Assembly (NCBI GenBank): GCA_024516035.1
Contig: CM044959.1
Span: 10,049,665-10,113,664 of the forward strand
DNA from: Bactericera cockerelli
Lineage: Eukaryota > Arthropoda > Insecta > Hemiptera > Triozidae
Length of the DNA: 64,000 nucleotides
Direction of reading: 5' to 3'
The position numbers and the translations under genes were made by a program. The stretch's first letter is position 1; each line of letters opens with the position of its first letter. Shown here in pieces: positions 37,001-46,300 of the stretch. The notes beneath the pieces were generated by a model. The model had not been told where the DNA came from and ran no database searches. It was given only the letters and a program-made list of their open reading frames with translations.

Positions 37001-40000
37001 AGGAAACAGTTCGAGGATAAGGAGAACGAGGTAATTATTATTTTTTTTTTTTTAAAGAATAAGGAATACGAACAGCTCAATACTATCCTCAGGAAACAGT
37101 TTGAGGATAAGGAGAACGAGGTAATTTTTTTTTTTAAGAATAAGGAATACGAACAGCTCAATACTATCCTCAGGAAACAGTTTGAGGATAAGGAGAACGA
37201 GGTAATTTTTTTTTTTTTTTTTAAGAATAAGGAATACGAACAGCTCAATACTATCCTCAGGAAACAGTTTGAGGATAAGGAGAACGAGGTAATTTTTTTT
37301 TTTTTTTTTTTTCAAGAATAAGGAATATGAACAGCTCAATACTATCCTCAGGAAACAGTTCGAGGATAAGGAGAACGAGGTAATTTTTTTTTTTTTTTTT
37401 TTTCAAGAATAAGGAATATGAACAGCTCAATACTATTCTCAGGAAACAGTTTGAGGATAAGGAGAACGAGGTAATTTTTTTTTTTCTTTTTTAAGATTAA
37501 GCAATACGAACAGCTCAATCCTATCCTCAGGAAACAGTTCGAGGATAAGGAGAACGAGGTAATTATTTGGGTTACATACATAAAAATAAATATGTAGATT
37601 GATTTATAAATGTGTTTCTTTGTGTTAGTATGTCACAATATTAATAGTACAGAATAATAGTACTGTTTTAGTCACCGTGGCCGAGTAGTCCACTTGGATA
37701 TTCGGAGTCCACTCATACCTCGTGAGGAAAAATGAGTAGTTACTTGTATGAGTAACGACCAGTGACGGCATTACCAGAGACTTCATACGACCACCCTGAC
37801 CACAAATATTTTTCATTCATATTTAAACAGAGAGTAGACCAGCAGTCTGGTTGGGGGACTATAAACAGGGAGTAGACCAGCATTAACTGATTTTCTAAAT
37901 AATTTTTAAAAGCGTTATCAGTCTTTAATTTAAGAACTGAATATTTTTTGCAAATAGCTCGATGTGAGCCCTACAGTGATGTTTTTTCTTCATTTTTTGA
38001 TAGTGAAGTGTTAAAAAAGTTTTATTACTTTAAAAAATAATTAAATTAATTTTTCACGCATATTTAAACAAAGAAGACCCGTCGGATACCAAGGTCGTGA
38101 GTACCTAACATTCCATCTATAAGGTGTGGGATAAATTACGTAACACGACAGGAAAAGATACTGCTGTTGAACTAGCATATTCGTAAGGTGCTTGCACCAC
38201 GAACTTTTACTGACCGTGTGTTTCATTATCAACTAATTTTCTGTGTTAATCTTATCACCTAGTATCTGAATCCCGAGTAGTGGGAGATCCACGCTCGAAT
38301 ATTCTCCAAATCAGTGGCGGATTTGAGAAGGGGAGATCCCAACAACTATATTTTGTACATCAAATTGTGAGGTACTATTGCACTGTCGGTACGTATCTTC
38401 AATGTTGCGATTCTCATTAGGTGAGTCTTTTCAGGATGAATCTTAATCTTAGCACTAATTCACAGACTTTTCACACCCCGAGAAGTGATGAAAATAATGT
38501 GGATAAGGAACATATGGAAGAAGAAGATGAAAATAGTCGTAAGAGAAAACCCGAAGGTTCACCAATAGTAGAAGAAGATAATGTGCGTTTGGATTTTCTG
38601 ACTTCTCTTAATAACTTGTTTGAGAGCATTGAAAAAGTGAAAAAACAAATGGGAGAAACAAAAAATATAAAAAATGAGATTAAAGTGAGCATAGAAAAAA
38701 TTACAAACTATGTAACAGAAATAAAAGATAAGGATTATCTCTCAGTAGTGGCTAGAACCAAGATAAGGAGTAAAAGACAGCAAACTATTTGCTATAAATG
38801 CCGCGGTCAACTAAAAGAAAAAGAGGATGACGCCAAGGATACATTAGTACGAAAAATGGTAGAGAAAGTAAGGAATGGAAACGGGAATCTCGCAATAGTG
38901 AACGACCTGATAAGTGCAGATTGGCCAGAAGATATTTATGTGAAGACCACACTAAAAGTGGGAAACCCATTAGTTCTAAACCAATCACCAGATACAGTTA
39001 TTTTCCTGAAAAATAAAGAAAGTAAATGCGGAATATTAGAGACGGCAAGAGTTATCCACCCAGACTTGGAAGATGTCATGAACGAAGATTTGATTCCAGG
39101 TGAGACAAACTATGTTGAAAATGTGTCAAAAACTAAGAGAGGCGCGATTGGGCGTAAACGACTATATCTAATTGCAGGAGAAAATGTTGAAGATATGGTG
39201 AAATCGATCAAAGAACTTACAGACAGCCTTGAAGAATCCGGAAGTAAACATTTCTCAGTAGCAGTAATAGAGGAACCCAGAAGAGACGAAATAAGAAAGC
39301 TGATTGAATTAGCCCTTATAACAATGGATTTTACGGTAGATTTCTTCACCCCATCCTCAACAATACAAGGAACCAGAAAGAGTGAAAAAAAACCAAGAGA
39401 CACCGAAGTTCTTATCATCAAACCATCCAGTGCAAGCAACATATCATACGCAGATATGACAAAAACCATAAAAGAAGCTGTGTCTCCCGACGAAATAGGA
39501 GTGAACATCAAAGCAGTAAGACAATACAAAGAAGATTCGCTAATAATAACAACAAAAAAAGGAGAAGCAGAAAAGCTGAAGACAGAAATTCTGTTAAGTC
39601 ACGGAGCACATGTATCTATCAACATACCAAAAGAAGAGCGAACACTGATGGTGATTGGAATTGATGCCCTAGCTGAAGAAGCAGATATTGAAGATGGTCT
39701 AATGAAAGCCCTTGGTGTACTGGACAAATCAAGCATTGAAATAAAAGCAATAAAAACAGCTAGAAACGGAACACAGATGTCAGAAATTGTGGTCCCACCC
39801 GAATTTTCATCAAAATTACTGGAGATAAAGAGAATAAAAATTGGCTGGACTCTTTGCCAAATAGAGAAAAAATTACATATTCCACGATGTTACAACTGTC
39901 TCCGGATGGGACACATCGCTAGGAATTGTGCCATGGAAAAATCTGAAGGAATGAAGTGTTTCAACTGCATGGAAACTGGACACACAAACCAAGAGTGTAA

Positions 40001-43000
40001 AAAAAGTAGCGTCTGCCCTCAGTGTAATACAGAAGGTCATAGACCTGATACAATGGCGTGTCCGCAGTTTAGAACCAGAAGAAAACAGGGCGGGAAAAAA
40101 AACTAACTCTAGTATGAAGATTCTACAAATTAACCTAAACAGATGTAGAAGCGCAACCGAACTAGTGAAACAAACAATAAACGACTTGAAAATAGACATA
40201 TGTCTCATTAGTGAGCCAAACATTAATATAGCAACTACAGAACAGTGGATGATTTCAGAAGACCTAGGTTCCTGTATTTTCATTAGTAATACAAAACTTT
40301 TCGTGAAGAGAAGTGGTAAAAAAGATGGCTTTGTCTGGGTCCAAATCGAAGACTGTGTATATTTCAGTGTATACATATCACCTAATAGCGGGATCAACAA
40401 ATTTTCTGAAGTAATACAAGACATCAGTATGACAATACAAGAACTCAGAGAAAGGAAAATAATTGTTACGGGTGACTTAAACGCTAAAGCTCAAGAATGG
40501 GGCAACAAATACAATGAAAGACGAGGAATTCTGCTAAATGAATGGATGGCTTCAGAAAACCTGATTGTGATGAACGACGGAAAGACACCAACCTTCTGCA
40601 GAAACGGACAAGTGTCATTCCTAGATATGACTATTTGTACAGAATCCGCAGCTAGAGAGGTTCAACACTGGAAAGTTCTTGATGACACGGAATCACTAAG
40701 TGATCATCGTTACATACAATTTGACCTTGTGAAAGATATACGAGAAGAACAAATATCAATGATACGAGAAGAAGAAATACCAATGATAAGAAGATGGAAT
40801 GTCAATAAACTGAACACAGAGAAGCTTATCAACCACTTTAACAAAACAAGCTATAAAATAAAAACACCGGAGGAACTCATGAAAGGACTTAAAGCAGCAT
40901 GCGATTCTGCAATGCCAAAAAAGAAATCAGACCGAAAGAAAACAGTTTATTGGTGGAATAGAGACATAAATGAGGCCAGGAAAAAATGTATAGCAGCGAG
41001 AAGGAAATACACTAGAAGACGCAGGACCGACCCGGGTTCTATAATAACAACCTGTCTACACAACCAATACGCCAACTCAAGGAAAACCTAAGCAACATGA
41101 TCGAGAAGAGCAAAAAAGAAAACTGGAAATCTATATGTGACGAGCTTGAAAATGATATCTGGGGACTCGGCTACAAAATTGTAATGAAGAAAATACCAAC
41201 ACCAAGACCTAATATACCAAAAGAACAAAAAATTAAAATCCTGGACACTCTTTTTCCAAAACATGAAGCAACAGCATGGAACAACATTATAGTAGAAGAA
41301 AGAGACATTGAACTATTTACCATGGAAGAACTCATTGACATCAGCACTAATCTAAAAACAAAAAAATCACCTGGACTAGACGAGATTCCATCAGAAGTCC
41401 TAAAAATACTTGTTAAAAAAAACCCAAACTTATTTCTAGACATATTTAACCAATGCCTTACAAAAGGAGTTTTTCCAGAAGAATGGAAAAAATGTAAAGT
41501 AGTGCTACTAAACAAACCTGGCAAACCCGCAAATAAACCTTCGTCCTACCGACCTATCTGCCTTCTCAGCACAACAGCAAAAATCTTGGAACAATTAATT
41601 ACAAAAAAACTAAATGTAAAACTAGAAAGTGAAGACAAAATATCACCAAACCAATATGGATTCCGTCCCAAGAGATCAACGACCGATGCGATAAAGAAGG
41701 TAGTGGACATGACAAGAGAAGAACTGTTAAAACCATCAAAAAAGAGAAAACTATGTGCAATAGTCACAATCGACATAAGAAATGCTTTTAACAGTGCTCC
41801 ATGGCAAAAAATTGTTGACTCACTAATTGATAAAAATATTCCCAACTACCTGACAAGAATCATACAAAGCTATTTTTCTAGCAGAAAGATTTTAATCCCG
41901 GAAAATAATATTGAGAGAGCCATGACTGTGGGCGTGCCCCAGGGTAGCTGCGTCGGGCCTGTGCTCTGGAATGTGATGTACAATGGCGTCCTGGAAATAT
42001 TAAAACCAGAAGGAATCACCCTCGTCGCCTACGCAGATGATCTGGCGGTCGTAGCGATTGCTGAAAATGAAGAAATCCTCGAGCAAAAAACTCAACATTA
42101 CACTGGAAAACATTGAAATCTGGATGAAAAACGCAGAACTTACCTTAGCACCAGAGAAAACCGAAGCAGCTCTAATTATAGGAAAGAAGACCTGTAGACC
42201 CCTGCTCATAAAATTGTCTGGAAAGCATATAAAATTCCAAAACGAGCTGAAATACCTAGGCGTATATCTTGACAAGAAGCTTAACTTTAACACGCACTTG
42301 CAGCACATCCTGAAAAAGGCAAGAATAGCGACAGCAAACTTGTCAAGAATACTACCACGCCAAGGAGGAGCAGGGGAAAACAAACGAAGAATCCTTCAAA
42401 ATTTCTCCAATTCTTTAATGCTGTATGCAGCACCAGTATGGTCATATGTTACAGATAAGAAGACATACAGGAGAAAGCTACTGTCAGAACAAAGAAAAAT
42501 GTCAATAAGAGTCAGCAGAGCACACAGAACAGTTGCAACGGAAGCTGTTATGGTGATATCCAGAACTATTCCCATACACCTAATTATAAAAGAAAGAAAA
42601 GAGTGCTATCAGAAAGAGAAAGAAGAGAGAGTAAGAGAACGAGAGATAACTATGGAAAAATGGCAACAAGAATGGGACAATGTTCAAAGGGGATTGTGGA
42701 CAAAACGACTAATTGAAAACATAAAACCATGGTACGAAAGAAAATTCGGGGAAGTAAACCAATATGTCACCCAAGTTCTAACAGGACACGGAAGCTTCCA
42801 GTACTACCTATTTAAAATAAAGAAGAGAAATAGTCCTAAGTGTGAACATTGTGACGCAGATGATACGGCTGAACACACCTTGTTCCAATGCACAAAATGG
42901 GGCCAACTGAGGAAAGAAACTGTGGAAGCCATTGGTACCAACATCACACCTGAAAATTTAATTACAACAATGATAAGTAACGAAGAAAATTGGAACAGAA

Positions 43001-43305
43001 TTACAAATATGATAAATAAAATAATGATAGAGAAAGAAAAACAAACATGAGAAAGTCAAAAACAACCAAAAATAATAACCAGAAAAATAAAAACTAAGAA
43101 GATCACCAACATATTATAAAAGGAATTCGACTCCCGAAGTACTATCACAATTGTTCCGGGAACCAGAAAGAAGAGCGGGGAGGTTTTTAGCGGGTTGAGC
43201 CGTCAGGAATGGTGCCGAAGAAGGGCGAAACACCATACCCTGACGGTGACTTCCGCATACGCTTCACACAACATCTGTGAAGATCATCATAAAGATTTTC
43301 CTCCT

Positions 43306-43343
<38 letters not shown>

Positions 43344-46300
43344 CCAGCATTGGCTTGGTTCTGGAGGCCCTTGTCAATTATCAGCCTCCTTGCAAAGACA
43401 TTCATAATTATTTAAACAGGGAGTAGACCAGCAGTCTGGCTGGGGGACTATAAACAGGGAGTAGACCAGCATTAGCTTGGTTCTGGGGGCCCCTGTCAAT
43501 TATTAGCCTCCTTGTAAACACAGTGGTAGAAGTGTTAAGTCATTCCTCCACTGGCTAGCTACCATCGTTCACGATGACACCACCCTTATGATGATGAAAT
43601 TTCCATGTATTTAATTTTACAAATAAACATCTTCAACAAATAATGAGGGTAAACCCACCTTACAAACATAAAAATCTCGTGCTGAATGTGGGGAGTTGCA
43701 TACATAAAAATAAATAGATTGATTAATTAAATGTGTTTTTTGTGTTATTATATCACAATATTAAGAACGCAGAATAATAGTACTCTTTTAGTCACCGTGG
43801 CCGAGTGAGTTAGCGCGCTAGGCATTGCACGCATGGTGACCTGGGTTCAATCCCCTGTGGGGATTTTTTCTGCTCTGTACTTGGATATTTGGGGTCCACT
43901 CATACCTTGTGAGGAAAAATGAGCAGTTACTTGTATGAGTAACGACTAGTGACGGCATTACCAGAGTTAAAAGAAAACAGTGTAATAGAATTTGAAAAGT
44001 TAAGGAGGCTCTTAGTAATTCTGCACTAACCACAAAAATTGTGAAGAGGCCTTGTGCTTCACCACACTTTTTTTCTTTCCCTTGAATATCCTAATATCTT
44101 ATTTTTGTCCAGAATTGCACCACTGATCGCTGCTCACATCCAAATACAGAGCAGAAAATTTCTGCGCTGCTGGGAATCGAACCCAGTAGCTTGTTCCAGA
44201 AACACTCCACTCTCATAATAATAATAATAATAATATCGCCTTATTTATACTGCCCGATTAAGACTACTAAAGTCCCATTATTCCAGCAGTAAGCCCAAGA
44301 CATACTATTATGTGGTTAAAATCCCAAATGGGAGGATAACTTGTCATGTCCCGGTTGGGTTTCGAACCCACGACCTCTGAAAACTCTGGATTCACAGAGT
44401 CCCGCCTTTACTACTGAGCTACCGGGACAGCATAATATCCAAATCTCCGTTTCCACTGTCACACAACGCACTCTGATGGGTTTATGTTATGTGAACGCAA
44501 TAACTAATCAGAGAGCGTTGTGTGACGGTTGAAACGGAGATTCGGAAATTTTGAGAGTGGAGAGTGTTTCTGGAACGGACTACAAGTCTCACCGTGGGTG
44601 AAAGCTAGGACGCTACTTCATACGGCCACGCTGACCACAAATATTTTTAATATTTTTCATTCATATTTAAACGCAGTAGACCAGCAGTCTTGCTGGGGGA
44701 CTATAAAGAGGGAGTATACCAGCAGTCTGGCTGGGGGACTATAAAGAGGGAGTATACCAGCAGTCTGGCTGGGGTACTATAAAGAGGCAGTATACCAGCA
44801 GTCTGGCGGGGGTACAAACAGGGAGTAGACCAGCAGTCTGGCTGGGGGACTATAAAGAGGCAGTATACCAGCAGTCTGGCGGGGGTACAAACAGGGAGTA
44901 GACCAGCAGTCTGGCTGGGGTTCTATAAACAGGGAGTAGACCAGCATTGGCTTGGTTCTGGGGGCCCTTGTCAATTATTAGCCTCCTTTTAAAGACATTC
45001 ATATTTAAACAGGGAGTAGACACCAGCGTTGGCTTGGTTCTGGGAGCCCTTGTCAAGACATTCATATTCAAACAGGGAGTAGACCAGCAGTCTGGCTGGG
45101 GGACTATAAAGAGGGAGTATACCAGCAGTCTGGCTGGGGGACTATAAAGAGGGAGTTTACCAGCAGTCTGGCTGGGGAATATAAACAGGGAGTAGACCAG
45201 CGTTGGTTTGGTTCTGGGGGCCCTTGTCAATCATTAGCCTCCTTGTAAAGACAGTGGTAGAAGTGTTGAGTCATTCCTCCTCTGTCTGGCTGGCTACCAT
45301 CGTTCACGATGATGCCACCCTATGATGATAATAATGATGATTTTTAATAATATAATTTTATTCTTCTCTTACAGCTCAAGTTGCACATATTACTGACCAA
45401 CGAAGAAAAAGAGCAGATACGGAAAGAGTGTAAAGATGTTCGTATACAATATAATTAATTAATTAATTTTTTTTTTTCAATTTGAATACCCGGTGTACGG
45501 GCGTGTATTTACGGGAATAGCTCTATTTACAATGTCAACAGTAAAAATGTCAATAAATACAAAGATTAAAATAAAATAATGTTAAAAAGTAATATTATAA
45601 TAATGATAATGCTTTTTTTGTGTTATTATATCACAATTTTTGTGGGTAGCGCAGAATCATGGTACTTTACCATTTCAATCTTGTATTTTATTTTTTTGCC
45701 TATGATTCCACCACTGGCCCCTGCTTCACATCAAAGCAGCTACTCATTTTTCCTCACGAGGTGTGAGTGGACCCCGAACATCAAAGTACAGAGTAGAAAA
45801 ATTTCTGCTCCGCTGGGGATCGAACCCAGGTCACCATGCGTGCAATGCCTAGCGCGCTAACTCTCTGCCAGGGTAACTACTTGATAAACTTACTGACCTC
45901 AGTAGCTTGATCGATAAGGCGGTGGACTTGTAACCTGGAGGTCGGTGGTTCAAGTCCCGGTTTCAGCGTACAGTTAGTAAAGCGAGTTTGAGTAGTTGCG
46001 ATATCACAAAAGCGAATACCACAAATATGATAACTTATATATTTATACTTATACAAATAAATCGAAGTGAAATCTATATCTCAACTATCTGACACTTATG
46101 ATTTCAGTTGATGGACGTGGTGATTGAGCAAGACAAAGACAAGGCGAAGCAAGAATTTCTTCAGGTAACATATGGCGAAATCAATAGACGTTTTTGTAAT
46201 ATCTCTGTGGAGCTCGTGTTGACCCAGCACCTAAGTGGGAAGTATTGTGTCACTTCTCGCCCATTAGAGGGGAGGCATACTACGGGATGGGCAGGCTACA

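Larger units (their letters stand above)
37885..43341 (+). mobile_element. Near-complete R1-like non-LTR retrotransposon with target duplication and poly-A
   Basis: About 5.46 kb. GACCAGCATT occurs at 37875-37884 and 43342-43351, a 10-bp target duplication (11 with the preceding A). A ~550-nt 5' UTR precedes a gag-like ORF1 (38436-40106) and ORF2 (40114-43050); then come a ~260-nt 3' UTR and about 32 A at 43310-43341. The domain order endonuclease, RT, C-terminal CCHC zinc knuckle fits the R1 clade, many of whose members choose specific targets; here the target lies inside a V-family retroposon. It is not the 28S rDNA target of R1 itself. Confidence 0.9.

Noticed and set aside
36250..37581. 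Minus-strand frames with repeated SCSYSLFLKKKK
   Set aside because: They are the antisense of the exon-copy array and T tracts.
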